Positions 16,422 to 27,040 of a DNA stretch of 64,000 nt are shown here, piece by piece. Source of the DNA: Pseudomonas anguilliseptica (GTDB taxonomy: Bacteria; Pseudomonadota; Gammaproteobacteria; Pseudomonadales; Pseudomonadaceae); NCBI RefSeq assembly GCF_900105355.1, contig NZ_FNSC01000001.1, positions 3,658,001 through 3,722,000 on the forward strand. The letters run 5' to 3'. The notes beneath the pieces are model-generated. The model was not told the origin of the DNA and searched no databases. It worked only from the letters and a program-made list of their open reading frames with translations. Each line of letters begins with the position of its first letter. Position 1 is the first letter of the stretch. A program made the position numbers and the translations under genes.

Positions 16422-16569
16422 GTACCGGCAGAAGCTCCAGTGGTTGACGCCAGCCAGTCGGTTACGCTGCCGGCTACCGCCGCTGAGCCCGCTGCCGCAG
16501 TGGTAGGGCCTGACAATGTGCTGAGGTTTCGCTGGTAGACTGCGGCTATTACACCCGGTCTCTGACTTG

Positions 16570-16600
16570 AAAACCGCAGCTATCGAGCTGCGGTTTTCTT
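16570..16600 (+). terminator. Terminator after the DUF2066 gene
   Basis: A ten-bp perfect stem (AACCGCAGCT / AGCTGCGGTT, loop ATCG) is followed by TTCTT. It lies 30 bases past the TAG at 16536, which supports the longer DUF2066 frame as the ancestral gene end. Confidence 0.8.
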
Positions 16601-16662
16601 ATGTAACGGGCCTCGTGGTTTGAGTATTCCTGGACAAAACGTTGGCATATGGAGCGCTGGGC

Positions 16663-17754
16663 ATGATCGATTCGCATCGTTGGATATGGATAGTCGGGGC
16701 GCTGCTGCTATGCGGCCTGTTGTACCTGTTGGCTCCGATTCTCTCGCCATTTCTGATAGGCGTACTGCTGGCCTATATGGGCGACCCGCTGGTCGACCGT
16801 CTGGAGCGTTGGAAACTCTCGCGGACCTGGGGGGTGGTGGTGGTCTTTGCACTGATCACCCTGATCATGGCCATTCTGCTGCTGGTATTGGTGCCAATGC
16901 TGGGCAAGCAGCTGGTGCGTCTATATGAGTTGATCCCGCAAATGCTCGATTGGGCACAGAATCAAGCGCTGCCATGGATTCAGCTCCAGCTGGGTTTGAG
17001 CGAGGGCTTCTGGCGTTTTGATCAGCTGAAAACTGCACTGTCCGGCCAACTGGGTAAAACCACCGATATCGTCGGCATGCTGCTGTCCACGGCCACTTCT
17101 TCAGGGCTGGCGCTATTGGCCTGGCTGGCCAATCTCGTACTGATTCCGGTGGTGAGCTTCTACTTGATGCGCGACTGGGACCTGATGGTCGCCAAACTGC
17201 GCAGTTTGCTGCCGCGCGGTCGTGAAGGCCTAGTTGTGCAGCTGTTCGGCGAGTGTCACGAAGTGCTCGGCGCTTTCCTGCGCGGTCAGTTGCTGGTGAT
17301 GCTGGCTCTAGGTGTGATGTACGCCACCGGCCTGATGGTGATTGGCTTGGAGCTTGGACTGTTGATCGGTGTTCTGGCGGGCTTGGCCAGCATCGTGCCG
17401 TACCTGGGAGTGGTGGTGGGCATCGGCGCTGCGCTGACGGCTGGCCTGTTCCAGTTCGGCCTGGATTTCTATCCGCTGATGGGTATCGCGGCAGTCTTTA
17501 TCGTCGGACAAATGCTCGAAGGCATGCTGCTGACACCGATGCTGGTAGGCGACCGCATTGGCCTGCATCCGGTCGCGGTGATCTTTGCGATCATGGCCGG
17601 TGGTCAACTGTTTGGCTTCACCGGCGTCCTGTTGGCCTTGCCAGTGGCCGCGGTGATTATGGTGCTAGTGCGTCATCTGCATGATTTCTATAAACTTTCC
17701 GATCTTTACGGTGAGCCAGCCAGTGGTTCCGACGAGCCGCCCAACCCAGCATGA
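16663..17754 (+). CDS. AI-2E family (PerM-like) transporter
   Basis: Inner-membrane protein of 363 residues with about eight hydrophobic helices, in the AI-2E/PerM family. Characterised members include the quorum-signal exporter TqsA and sodium/proton antiporters, so substrate cannot be inferred. Motifs include the FLIGVLLAYMGDPLVDRLE start of helix 2 and the C-terminal LHPVAVIFAIMAGGQLFGF region conserved in the family. Start taken at ATG 16663 with GGAG at 16651 rather than the upstream TTG. The stop overlaps hda (ATGA). A second family member is encoded at 55921. Confidence 0.9.
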   Translation: MIDSHRWIWIVGALLLCGLLYLLAPILSPFLIGVLLAYMGDPLVDRLERWKLSRTWGVVVVFALITLIMAILLLVLVPMLGKQLVRLYELIPQMLDWAQNQALPWIQLQLGLSEGFWRFDQLKTALSGQLGKTTDIVGMLLSTATSSGLALLAWLANLVLIPVVSFYLMRDWDLMVAKLRSLLPRGREGLVVQLFGECHEVLGAFLRGQLLVMLALGVMYATGLMVIGLELGLLIGVLAGLASIVPYLGVVVGIGAALTAGLFQFGLDFYPLMGIAAVFIVGQMLEGMLLTPMLVGDRIGLHPVAVIFAIMAGGQLFGFTGVLLALPVAAVIMVLVRHLHDFYKLSDLYGEPASGSDEPPNPA

Positions 17755-18455
17755 CACCCATACAACTGCCTTTAGGTGTGCGTCTGCGCGATGACGCCAC
17801 TTTCGCCAACTACTACCCCGGCGCCAATGCGGCGGCCCTCGGCTATGTCGAGCGGCTGTGCGAGGCCGATGCTGGCTGGACCGAGAGCCTGATCTATCTA
17901 TGGGGCGGTGAGGGCGTAGGGCGAAGTCACTTGTTGCAGGCGGCGTGTTTGCGCTTTGAGCAGCGCGGCGAGCCGGCGGTTTATTTGCCGCTGGCTGAGG
18001 TGGTCGAGTATGGCCCTGCGCTGCTGGATAATCTGGAGCAGTGCGAACTGGTCTGTCTGGATGATCTGGATGCGGTGGCTGGACGCAGTGACTGGGAAGA
18101 GGCGTTGTTTCACCTGTTCAACCGTTTGCGTGACAGTGGTCGGCGGTTGTTACTGGCCGCCAGCAGCTCGCCGCGCGAGTTGCCGGTGCAACTGGCTGAT
18201 CTGCAGTCGCGCCTGACTTTGGCTCTGGTGTTTCAGCTGCAGTCACTCTCCGATGAAGACAAGCTGCGTGCCTTGCAGTTGCGTGCGTCGCGTCGTGGTT
18301 TGCATCTGAGCGATGAGGTCGGACGGTTTATCCTGACTCGCGGTGAGCGCAGCATGAGTGCGTTGTTTGAGCTGCTCGAACGCCTGGATCAGGCTTCCTT
18401 GCAGGCTCAACGCAAGCTGACGATCCCCTTTCTTAAAGAAACTCTCGGCTGGTAG
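17751..18455 (+). CDS. hda: DnaA regulatory inactivator Hda
   Basis: Hda binds the DNA-loaded sliding clamp and stimulates ATP hydrolysis by DnaA, preventing re-initiation of replication. The 234 residues form a short AAA+ protein. It starts TPIQLPLGVRLRDDATFANYYP, containing the clamp-binding QLPLGV motif at residues 5-10. The Walker A is GGEGVGRSHLL, where arginine replaces lysine as is usual for Hda, and Walker B is VCLDDLDAV. It is coupled by ATGA overlap to the transporter gene, as in other pseudomonads. Confidence 0.95.
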   Translation: MTPIQLPLGVRLRDDATFANYYPGANAAALGYVERLCEADAGWTESLIYLWGGEGVGRSHLLQAACLRFEQRGEPAVYLPLAEVVEYGPALLDNLEQCELVCLDDLDAVAGRSDWEEALFHLFNRLRDSGRRLLLAASSSPRELPVQLADLQSRLTLALVFQLQSLSDEDKLRALQLRASRRGLHLSDEVGRFILTRGERSMSALFELLERLDQASLQAQRKLTIPFLKETLGW

Positions 18456-18477
18456 CGGTAGCGATCGCTATAAAATC

Positions 18478-18505
18478 GCTGAGCCCTAGCGCAGGCAGGC
18501 TCAGC
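18478..18505. terminator. Possible hairpin between convergent hda and DUF2069
   Basis: GCTGAGCC at 18478 pairs with GGCTCAGC at 18498 around a 12-base loop. It lies between two convergent genes but has no T run on either side, so intrinsic termination is uncertain. Confidence 0.4.
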
Positions 18506-18512
18506 TCTTACC

Positions 18513-19871
<1,359 letters not shown>

Positions 19872-19978
19872 GTTAGGGTCGCCGGTTAACTTCGATGGCG
19901 GCTATTCTAACCGCTAATGGCATTCACGCCTGCGCCTGTAGTTCAGGTTGCCGGGATGCAAATGGCTAAGGAGAGGGT

Positions 19979-21208
19979 ATGCTGCAGCGCGTTAACAATC
20001 TGTTGGAGTTCTGGCGTTTTCTGTTGCAGCGCTTTATCGCCGACCAAGGCACCAGCAATGCTGCGGCCCTGACTTACACCACCCTGTTTGCGGTGGTGCC
20101 GATGATGACGGTGACCTTTTCCATGCTCTCGGCCATTCCGGCGTTTCAGGATACTGGCGAGCAGATTCAGAGTTTTATCTTCCGCAACTTCGTGCCCTCC
20201 GCGGGGGAAACCCTGCAGCAATACCTGCGTGACTTCACCACCCAGGCGCGCCAGTTGACCTGGATTGGTGTGGCAGTCTTGGCGGCGACGGCGTTCTGGA
20301 TGCTGGTGACCATCGAGAAGACCTTCAACACCATCTGGCGTGTGCGCCAGCCGCGTCGTGGTGTGTCGAGCTTTCTGCTGTATTGGGCGATTCTCAGCCT
20401 GGGGCCGCTGCTGCTGGGCGGTGGCTTTGCCATCAGCACTTACTTCACGTCGCTGTCGCTGATCTCTGGTCCGGATGCACTGATCGGAGCCCAGGCTCTG
20501 CTGAAATTTATGCCGCTGCTATTCAGCGTGGCGGCATTTACCCTGCTGTATGCCACGGTGCCGAATGCTCAGGTGCCAGTTCGCCATGCCTTGCTGGGTG
20601 GCTTGTTTACAGCGGTGCTGTTTGAAGTGGCAAAGATGCTATTCGGCCTCTATGTGCGCCTGTTTCCCGGTTATCAGCTGATCTATGGCGCATTTGCTAC
20701 GGTGCCGTTGTTTCTGTTGTGGATCTATCTGTCCTGGCTGATTGTGCTGTTTGGCGCCGAACTGGTCTGTAACCTGGGGTTCTCTCTGCAATGGCGCAAG
20801 CGTGCGATACCGCGTCTGTTGATGGCGCTTGGTGTATTGCGGGTGTTCTATGAGCGTCAGCAGTCGGGTTTGAAAGTGCGACTGCTGGATGTGCAGCGTC
20901 AGGGCTGGTCGCTGGCTGAACATGAATGGGAAGAAATTCTGGTGTTTCTTGAGCAGCAGAAGCTGATCGCTCCGACCGGTTCTGGAACCTGGGTATTGAG
21001 TCGCGATCTTGGCCATTATTCACTGCAGCAACTGCTCAGCCACAGTCCCTGGCCGCTGCCCAGGGCGGAGAACCTGCCCGAGCAGCTCGATGAAGTCTGG
21101 TATCCGGCGCTGCGCAGTAGCTTGGTGAAGCTGCAGGAAGAGCAGGTAGCGTTATTTGGTGAAGACCTGGCGACGTGGTTGCAACCAGAGGCTGAGTCGG
21201 AAAAGTGA
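19979..21208 (+). CDS. yihY: YihY family (UPF0761) inner-membrane protein
   Basis: A 409-residue protein of the YihY/BrkB family, once mis-assigned as RNase BN. The N-terminal 270 residues contain about six membrane helices with family motifs ([16 protein letters not shown], and the [16 protein letters not shown] segment). The C-terminal 130 residues are a soluble extension resembling a winged-helix region. It begins at ATG 19979 after a strong AAGGAGAGGG site. Function is not established. A GGCGACC/GGTCGCC hairpin lies at 21256-21274 without a T run. Confidence 0.9.
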   Translation: MLQRVNNLLEFWRFLLQRFIADQGTSNAAALTYTTLFAVVPMMTVTFSMLSAIPAFQDTGEQIQSFIFRNFVPSAGETLQQYLRDFTTQARQLTWIGVAVLAATAFWMLVTIEKTFNTIWRVRQPRRGVSSFLLYWAILSLGPLLLGGGFAISTYFTSLSLISGPDALIGAQALLKFMPLLFSVAAFTLLYATVPNAQVPVRHALLGGLFTAVLFEVAKMLFGLYVRLFPGYQLIYGAFATVPLFLLWIYLSWLIVLFGAELVCNLGFSLQWRKRAIPRLLMALGVLRVFYERQQSGLKVRLLDVQRQGWSLAEHEWEEILVFLEQQKLIAPTGSGTWVLSRDLGHYSLQQLLSHSPWPLPRAENLPEQLDEVWYPALRSSLVKLQEEQVALFGEDLATWLQPEAESEK

Positions 21209-21374
21209 CGTAAAACGTCAGTTTGCGGCGTTGTGCTGATGGCGCATGATGGCATGGCGACCACGAAGGTCGCCAAACGCGGTTAAAGGGAAGCTGGCAC
21301 GCTTCTGGCTATCTGTCCTGTAGATAGCGATCAGGTTGCCAGCAGGGCAGGGATTGGCGGAGTGTGAAGGCGTT

Positions 21375-21596
21375 ATGACAGCCACTAAAGGCAAAGTGAT
21401 TCATCTGTACCAGCGTGATCCGCAAGAGGCCCTCGAGCGCCTTAATCGCATCACCGGGCTGCGCTTCAGTAGCTGGCCACAGTCCTTGGTCAATTCCAGT
21501 CCGGCTGTGCAGTCCGACTCTTCTGGTTCATCTGAAGCTGCTGTGCAGCCTGACTCCGGCACCAAGTGCGGGCCGGTAGGAATGCTCTCACGCTAA
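21375..21596 (+). CDS. Small conserved-looking protein, function unknown
   Basis: A 73-residue frame from ATG 21375 with GAAGG just upstream. The N-terminal half (GKVIHLYQRDPQEALERLNRI) is helical and charged; the C-terminal half is Ser/Pro-rich and likely disordered. No domain recognised. Coding is supported by its place between yihY and a terminator and by normal codon use; it does not overlap another gene. Confidence 0.6.
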   Translation: MTATKGKVIHLYQRDPQEALERLNRITGLRFSSWPQSLVNSSPAVQSDSSGSSEAAVQPDSGTKCGPVGMLSR

Positions 21597-21626
21597 ACGC
21601 AAAACCCCGCGTCGGTGCGCGGGGCT
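21597..21626 (-). terminator. Terminator, minus strand
   Basis: CCCCGCG (21605) pairs with CGCGGGG (21618) and on the minus strand is followed by TTTTGCG. It terminates the gene at 21646 and may also serve weakly for the small plus-strand gene. Confidence 0.78.
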
Positions 21627-21645
21627 TGGGTGTGGCGAAGTGCTA

Positions 21646-22038
21646 TCAGGCGAGTGCTTGGCGGCTATCGGTTTGAGGCAATTCGACTGCTTGTACGAAC
21701 AGCTCCTCAACCACCAGGCTGGTTGCCGGTACGGCAGAGCGCAGGCGCACCTGCATTTCTTCGATCTTCTGCTTCACCGGCAGGCGAGCCACGCTGGAAA
21801 GTAGAATCTTGCTGTGCTGATTGACCTTGCCGTGATTGACCATCACTTCACGGCGGGCGGTGCCGTCACGATAGCTGACCAACAGGGATACGGGCAGGTT
21901 AGCCAGCCCTGGCAGGTGCAGCCAGGCGGCTACGTAGAACTCTGCGACGCGCCCTTCGTACGGGGTGACCTGTAAGCGGGCGAGATTGACGATGGCAGAT
22001 GGCACGGGGCCGACCAACTTATCGAGGGCTTGGGTCAT
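21646..22038 (-). CDS. Conserved hypothetical protein
   Basis: A 130-residue soluble protein starting MTQALDKLVGPVPSAIV. Alternating hydrophobic and polar residues suggest a beta-rich fold; no signal peptide, membrane segment or known motif is seen. It follows the PilZ-like gene on the same strand, about 140 bases after that gene's ancestral stop, and ends at a terminator. Function unknown. Confidence 0.7.
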   Translation of the reverse strand: MTQALDKLVGPVPSAIVNLARLQVTPYEGRVAEFYVAAWLHLPGLANLPVSLLVSYRDGTARREVMVNHGKVNQHSKILLSSVARLPVKQKIEEMQVRLRSAVPATSLVVEELFVQAVELPQTDSRQALA

Positions 22039-22176
22039 GGGTGTGTTCCAGGCTAATAACGGATCGCATCAAGCGTGAGTGCGATGAATTATAAGCTTGG
22101 CCCTCCGATGAAACTGTGCGCTCGGCCGACGTTCGGCGTGACCTTTCTCGCAGTTTTAGCGTATTGGCAACCAGGC

Positions 22177-23587
22177 TCAGGCCAGTTGCATCGGGTAGCG
22201 GGTGACGGATGCGGTGACCAAGTTGGCGGTCGGCAGTGGCAGGATCGCCTGATTGTGCGCGCTGGCCAGTTGCAGCCAGACATTTTCCCCTTCAACAAAC
22301 TGTCCATTAGGCAGCCATAAGCCGTGATGCCAGCCATTGCCGGGTGCTGGTGTGCTTTGCAGTACGCCAGGGTGAGTCTGGGCGCTGGGGGGCGCGGCGT
22401 AGCCAGACTGGACGCGGCAGGCCTTTCAGGTAGCGCAGGCCCAAGTGTAGGCCTTCACTGTTCAGGTGTCGCCAGCGTACCAGGGCCAGGGTTGGCGTAT
22501 CGCTGTCGGTGATCAGCAACACCAGTTGGCCAACTGACAGCTGTACGGCCTGATCAGCATTACACAGCAAGCGTGCGCCGCCCGCACTGGCGTCGAGCAT
22601 TTGCGCACTGGTGCGCAGTGGCCGTTGTTCCAGCAACTGCGCATGAATGGCGGCTAGGCCGACTACCAGGCTGCACTCCGAGCTATGGTCGGCGCGGGTA
22701 TGCCGACGCTGCTGACGCCCCAGCCAATGCTGTTGTACACGCTCCAGCAGTTGGCGTTCCGCCTTGCTTTGCAATGGTGCTGGCTCATGCAGGGCCACCA
22801 GCAAGGCGCCCAGCTCGAAGCGGCGTAGATAGTCAGCACTGCCTTCTGGCGTCTGGGCGTAGCTCAGGCAGGGTTGCGCCTCGGTCAGATCGATGGTCGG
22901 CCCTTCGATCTCTTCGTCCTCGTCCCAGGGCAGTAAACGCGCCAGCCCGGCCAGCGGCGAGAGCGCCCCGAACAGCAGTGCACATTCGCCATCGGCAAGG
23001 TGAAACGGGTTGCTCAGTGCGAGCAGCAGCATCTGTTGGTAGATGCCGCGCATAGTGTTTGCCGGTTGCGGGGTAAACGCCGCAGCCACTGGCTCGTCCA
23101 GGCAATCCTGATGTTCGCCGATCCAGTACAGCAGATGGCTGTCGCGCCACAGGCTGGGCGGCGGCTCCTGATACAACTGATAGTGGCGCAGCAGGCTCTG
23201 CGCGAGAAAATGCTGGGCCATATACAGGCACCAGGCTAGGTGCGAACGTGAGGGCTGGCGGCCTTGCAGGATTTGCAGGAGCAGGCGCTTGAAACCGATG
23301 GCCAGTTCACTGCACAGGTGCACGAACAACGCCGTGGGCGGATTCTCGCCTTGATAGGCCTTGCTGTAATGCCGGTATTGGTCGCTGAAGCTTTGCAGTG
23401 CGCGCTGCCTTTCAAGTAAGGTCATGGCGCTGCGGTTCAGCCTGAATAGCAGGCCGAGCGTTTGCTGCAAGGCCAGTTCTGGCGACTCAAGGCGGGCCTG
23501 AGTCAGTTGCTCGTTGAGGTCGGCCAGCGGCGCGACCTCGGTTTCGAGGATGTCTGGCACTTCCAGGCGCAAGGCATCTAATGTCAT
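22177..23587 (-). pseudogene. PilZ-like protein gene with a +1 frameshift in a C6 run
   Basis: The start frame gives 426 residues from 23587 to a stop at 22307. It includes a mostly helical N-terminal region and a PilZ-like C-terminal domain with DASAGGARL (matching the D-x-S-x-G-G signature of c-di-GMP-binding PilZ) and VRWRHLNSEGLHLGLRYL. At a run of six C residues (about 22389-22394) the original frame is lost. The +1 frame continues as good protein (GNGWHHGLWLPNGQ, ENVWLQLASAHNQA) to a TGA at 22177. The total span is 3n+1, so removing one C restores about 469 residues. The arginines expected before the PilZ motif are not clear, so c-di-GMP binding is uncertain. Confidence 0.78.
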
Positions 23588-23617
23588 ATCAACCTTATGG
23601 AATCAGGGAGCGAATGC

Positions 23618-24097
23618 ATGGGAATGCGTTTCCAGGCGATCATTCGTGCTGTTGCGGGCGTAGGCATAGGTCTGATTCTGGCCGGTTGCGCTGAAGACAT
23701 AGGCGTCGATCAATATGGACGAAAGGTAGCGGTTGAGCGCCTGGAAGGCCAGTGGTTAGTGATTAATTACTGGGCACAGTGGTGCACACCTTGTCGTACC
23801 GAGATTCCCGAACTTAATGCCCTGGAGCAACAGCTTAAGGAGCAATCCGTGCAGGTGCTCGGGGTGAATTTCGATGCGCTGCAAGGTGAGAAACTGAACC
23901 AGGCGGCGCAAGACATGGGTATTACCTTTACCGTGCTGGCGCAGGACCCGGCCGAGCGCTATCAGTTACCGCGTGCCGAAGTGCTACCGGTGACCTATAT
24001 CGTCGACGATCAGGGGCGCATGCGTGAGCGCCTGCTGGGTGAGCAGACGGCGGCGGGTTTGCTTGCTCGTCTGGCCGCGCTCAAGGCGGAGGGTTAA
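23618..24097 (+). CDS. TlpA-like thioredoxin lipoprotein
   Basis: A 159-residue periplasmic thioredoxin-fold lipoprotein. A lipobox LAGC ends the signal peptide at about residue 25, and the active site is WCTPC in NYWAQWCTPCRTEIPEL, followed by the cis-proline region VLPVTYIVD. TlpA/ResA proteins act in periplasmic disulfide reduction, for example in cytochrome c maturation, but no partner genes are adjacent. I choose ATG 23618 (GGGAG at 23606); ATGs at 23597 and 23624 are alternatives. Three bases separate it from acylphosphatase. Confidence 0.9.
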   Translation: MGMRFQAIIRAVAGVGIGLILAGCAEDIGVDQYGRKVAVERLEGQWLVINYWAQWCTPCRTEIPELNALEQQLKEQSVQVLGVNFDALQGEKLNQAAQDMGITFTVLAQDPAERYQLPRAEVLPVTYIVDDQGRMRERLLGEQTAAGLLARLAALKAEG

Positions 24098-24100
24098 GCC

Positions 24101-24376
24101 GTGGTGCGTATATGCAAACATGGTTATGTCAGTGGCCACGTCCAGGGCGTACATTTTCGTCAGGCGACTGCAAAGCAGGCCGAGCGACTGGAACTCGACG
24201 GCTGGGTACGCAACCTGGTGGATGGCCGGGTCGAGGTGCTGTTCGAAGGTGATCAAGCTGCTGTGGCTGAGCTGGCAAGCTGGTTGGAGCGGGGGCCGCC
24301 GGCTGCCGAGGTGACTGCGTTGGAACTGCAGGATCAGGCGTTGCAGGGAATTGCCGGGTTTATCGTGCGGCGCTGA
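24101..24376 (+). CDS. Acylphosphatase
   Basis: A 91-residue acylphosphatase, hydrolysing acyl phosphates such as acetyl phosphate or 1,3-bisphosphoglycerate. The signature VSGHVQGVHFRQATAKQA, with the phosphate-binding loop and catalytic arginine, is intact, as is the asparagine in GWVRNLVDGRVEVLFEG. Translation starts at GTG 24101, three bases after the upstream gene. It is convergent with the broken transglycosylase gene. Confidence 0.93.
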   Translation: MVRICKHGYVSGHVQGVHFRQATAKQAERLELDGWVRNLVDGRVEVLFEGDQAAVAELASWLERGPPAAEVTALELQDQALQGIAGFIVRR

Positions 24377-24382
24377 ATCGGT

Positions 24383-24675
24383 TCAGGGTTTGACATACCA
24401 GAAGTCATGCCAGAAACCGACGACTTTGGCCGAGTAGGTGTGTTTGCCCAGGCTGCCGTTATAGCGCGCCAGCGCGCGGTTCAGGTCGCCGTTTTCCTTG
24501 CGTAAATAGAAGCTGAGGATGGTGCAGCCATAACGCAGGTTGGTGGCGTTGTCGGTGAGGTTGTCTTGCGGGCGGCCCAGTTCGGCTTTCCAGAAGGGCA
24601 TCGCCTGCATCATGCCCTGGGCGCCGACTGAGGAGATGGCGAAACGGTCGAAATGGCTTTCGGCATGAATCAGTG
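24383..24675 (-). pseudogene. Lytic transglycosylase (SLT), C-terminal half, cut by IS66
   Basis: Host sequence resumes after the IS66 end with LIHAESHFDRFAIS, containing the catalytic glutamate of the SLT lysozyme-like fold. It is followed by GAQGMMQAMPFW, NLRYGCTILSFYL and ALARYNGS, the standard Slt70-type motifs, and ends at 24383. The 5' half lies at 26740-27034; joining the halves across the 8-bp duplication restores ALIHAES. On its own this half has no native start, so the enzyme, which would cleave peptidoglycan glycan strands in the periplasm, is lost. Confidence 0.88.
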
Positions 24676-24758
24676 GTAAGCGCTCCATAAACCTCATCTA
24701 CAAATGATCCGCAGGCCAGCCAATGCTGAGCTCCAATTTCTTTCTGGAGCCAGCCGTC

Positions 24759-25118
24759 ATGATGCGCCCCGACGCCAAAGTCGAAAAAGTCTATCTATAC
24801 CCCAAGCCGGTGGATTTCCGAAAATCCATCGATGGCCTGGCCGCCCTGGTCGAGCTGGATATCAAGGTGGCGGTGTTCGACCCGGTGCTGTTCGTCTTCC
24901 TCAACCGCGCGCGCAGCCGGGTGAAGATTTTGTATTGGGAGCGCAACGGCTTTTGCCTGTGGCTCAAGCGATTGGAGGCTGAACGCTTCAAGTCGCATCC
25001 GGAACCTGGCGAAGATGCGATCGTGCTGACGGCCCAGGAGTTGAACTGGTTGTTGGACGGTATCGACCTGTGGCGCAACCGGCCGCACCAGGTTTTGACC
25101 CCTAGGTTCGTCACCTGA
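24759..25118 (+). CDS. tnpB: IS66 accessory protein TnpB
   Basis: The 119-residue IS66 Orf2/TnpB protein, recognised by KVYLYPKPVDFRKSIDGLA and the KILYWERNGFCLWLKRLE segment. It is needed for IS66 transposition together with TnpC, but its biochemical role is poorly known. I use the ATG at 24759; an in-frame ATG at 24723 exists but would add a non-family extension. Confidence 0.93.
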   Translation: MMRPDAKVEKVYLYPKPVDFRKSIDGLAALVELDIKVAVFDPVLFVFLNRARSRVKILYWERNGFCLWLKRLEAERFKSHPEPGEDAIVLTAQELNWLLDGIDLWRNRPHQVLTPRFVT

Positions 25119-25136
25119 GCCGGTATAATCCACGGC

Positions 25137-26693
25137 ATGATTTCTGTGCCCGAAACCCTTCCTGATGACCCCGCCGCGCTCAAGCAATTGCTCGCTGAGG
25201 TGTTGTCGTCGGCGCAGGAATTGGCCAAGGACAAGGATGGGCAGATCGAGCGCCTGCGCGAACAAAACGCGCTGTTGATCCAGCGCCTGTTCGGCCGTAA
25301 ATCCGAGCAGAGCAGCGACCCGGATTCACCGCAGCTAGAGATGTTCAACGAAGCGGAAAGCCTGGCCGAAGCGGCGGCTGAAGCTCCGGCCGCTGAGGTC
25401 GAGGAAGAAGTCGTTGCGCCGACCAAGCGCCGCGGCAAGCGCAAGCCGTTACCGGCCGAACTACCGCGTGTCGAGGTCATCCACGAACTGCCCGAACACG
25501 AACTGACCTGCGAATGCGGTTGCCGCAAGCAGGCCATCGGCGAAGAAACCAGCGAGCAGCTGGAAATCATCCCGATGCAGGTTCAGGTGATCCGCCACAT
25601 TCGCAAGACCTATGCCTGCAAGGCCTGCGAAAGCGCGCCGGTCACCGCTGACAAACCGGCCCAACTGATCGAGAAAAGGCTGGCCAGCCCGAGCGTGCTG
25701 GCGATGCTGCTGACCAGCAAATACGCCGACGGCATCCCACTGTATCGCTTCGAAAAGATGCTCAGTCGCCATGGCATCGACATCCCCCGGCAGACCCTGG
25801 CGCGCTGGGTGATCCAGTGCGGCGAACTGCTACAACCGTTGCTCAACCTGATGCGCGACAGGCTGCTGGACAGTCCGGTGATCCACTGCGATGAAACCCG
25901 CGTGCAGGTGCTCAAGGAGCCTGGGCGCGATCCGAGCAGCCACTCCTGGATGTGGGTGCAGACCGGTGGCCCGCCTGGCAAACCGGTGATCCTCTTCGAC
26001 TACACAACCAGCCGCGCGCAGGAGGTGCCGCTGCGCCTGCTCGACGGTTATCGCGGCTACCTGATGACCGACGATTACGCCGGCTACAACGCCGTGGCCG
26101 CACAACAAGGTGTTGAGCGCCTGGCCTGCTGGGCGCATGCGCGGCGCAAGTTCGTCGAAGCGCAAAAGGTGCAACCGAAGGGCAAAACCGGGCGTGCCGA
26201 CATCGCGTTGGGGATGATCAACAAGCTCTACGGCATCGAGCGCGAACTTAAGGATGCCAGCGATGAACAGCGCTACCGGGGCCGCCAGCAGCACAGCCTA
26301 CCGCTCCTCGATCAGCTCAAGACCTGGCTGGAGAAAACCCAGCCGCAGGTCACGGCGCAGAATGCCCTGGGCAAAGCAGTGAACTACCTGGCGAGCAACT
26401 GGAGCCGACTCGAACGCTACATCGAGGCTGGCCACCTGCCGATCGATAACAACGCTGCCGAGCGCGCGATCCGGCCCTTCGTCATAGGTCGCAAGAACTG
26501 GCTGTTCAGCGACACGCCGAAAGGCGCGACCGCCAGCGCCCAACTCTACAGCCTGGTGGAAACCGCCAAGACCAATGGCCAGGAGCCCTACGCCTGGCTG
26601 CGCCATGTCCTCGAACGCCTGCCGCTGGCCAACAGCGTTGAAGCCTACGAAGCGCTGCTGCCTTGGAACTGCCAACCAACGACGCCACTGTAA
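25137..26693 (+). CDS. tnpC: IS66 transposase TnpC
   Basis: A complete 518-residue DDE transposase. An N-terminal leucine-rich coiled coil (about 30-55) is followed by a zinc-binding region with CECGCRK and CKACE. The catalytic core has aspartates in HCDETRV and [11 protein letters not shown] and glutamate in [19 protein letters not shown], then the IS66 C-terminal domain. Nothing suggests inactivation. It starts 18 bases after tnpB. Confidence 0.96.
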   Translation: MISVPETLPDDPAALKQLLAEVLSSAQELAKDKDGQIERLREQNALLIQRLFGRKSEQSSDPDSPQLEMFNEAESLAEAAAEAPAAEVEEEVVAPTKRRGKRKPLPAELPRVEVIHELPEHELTCECGCRKQAIGEETSEQLEIIPMQVQVIRHIRKTYACKACESAPVTADKPAQLIEKRLASPSVLAMLLTSKYADGIPLYRFEKMLSRHGIDIPRQTLARWVIQCGELLQPLLNLMRDRLLDSPVIHCDETRVQVLKEPGRDPSSHSWMWVQTGGPPGKPVILFDYTTSRAQEVPLRLLDGYRGYLMTDDYAGYNAVAAQQGVERLACWAHARRKFVEAQKVQPKGKTGRADIALGMINKLYGIERELKDASDEQRYRGRQQHSLPLLDQLKTWLEKTQPQVTAQNALGKAVNYLASNWSRLERYIEAGHLPIDNNAAERAIRPFVIGRKNWLFSDTPKGATASAQLYSLVETAKTNGQEPYAWLRHVLERLPLANSVEAYEALLPWNCQPTTPL

Positions 26694-26739
26694 AACGCAA
26701 AACCTCTCCAGAGGGAGGTGGGGTCTATGGAGCGCTTAC

Positions 26740-27034
26740 AATCAGTGCAATTACCAGATCGGGGCGCAAGCCGGCCTTGCTGGCTTCGCGATGCACCAAG
26801 CGCAGCAGGCTCAGGCGTTCCTCGGCATCCGGGATATAGCGACGCATGCGTGCGGACATATCCAGCAGCCAGACTTCTGCATCGAAGCGATCCTGAAAGC
26901 TGTCGGCCTGGGCCACAGTCTGTTGCAGCAGTGTGCGCAGCTCCGGTTCCGGCGCCTGGCGCCTGGCGCACTTGCGCATACGCCGCGCTGCAGAGCAGCA
27001 GGCAGAGTAGAGCGCAGGTCAGGCGCTGCCGCAT
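26740..27034 (-). pseudogene. Lytic transglycosylase (SLT), N-terminal half, frameshifted
   Basis: The 5' half starts at 27034 with a signal peptide (MRQRLTCALLCLLLCSAAYA) and six bases after the upstream lipoprotein gene. The frame is lost at a 7-bp tandem duplication (26951-26964). Beyond it the correct reading is PEPELRTLLQQTVAQADSF through RPDLVIALI, where IS66 interrupts. Removing one 7-bp unit and the IS66 element gives one continuous frame of 191 codons with the half at 24383. The gene has therefore been broken twice. Confidence 0.85.
26951..26964. repeat. 7-bp tandem duplication (GGCGCCT x2) causing a frameshift
   Basis: GGCGCCT is repeated directly at 26951-26957 and 26958-26964, followed by a partial third unit. 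Deleting one unit restores QVRQAPEPELRTLL across the junction. Confidence 0.8.
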
Positions 27035-27040
27035 GAGGTG

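Larger units (their letters stand above)
24676..26739 (+). mobile_element. IS66-family insertion sequence (2064 bp) with 8-bp target duplication
   Basis: Terminal inverted repeats GTAAGCGCTCCATA are identical over 14 bases at 24676 and, inverted, ending at 26739. The flanking octamer AATCAGTG occurs at 24668-24675 and 26740-26747, an exact 8-bp target duplication as IS66 elements make. The element carries tnpB and tnpC but no tnpA. The perfect duplication and intact genes indicate a recent simple transposition. Confidence 0.95.

Noticed and set aside
21290..21310. TGGCAC sequence resembling a sigma-54 -24 element before the small gene at 21375
   Set aside because: No TTGC at the required distance downstream.
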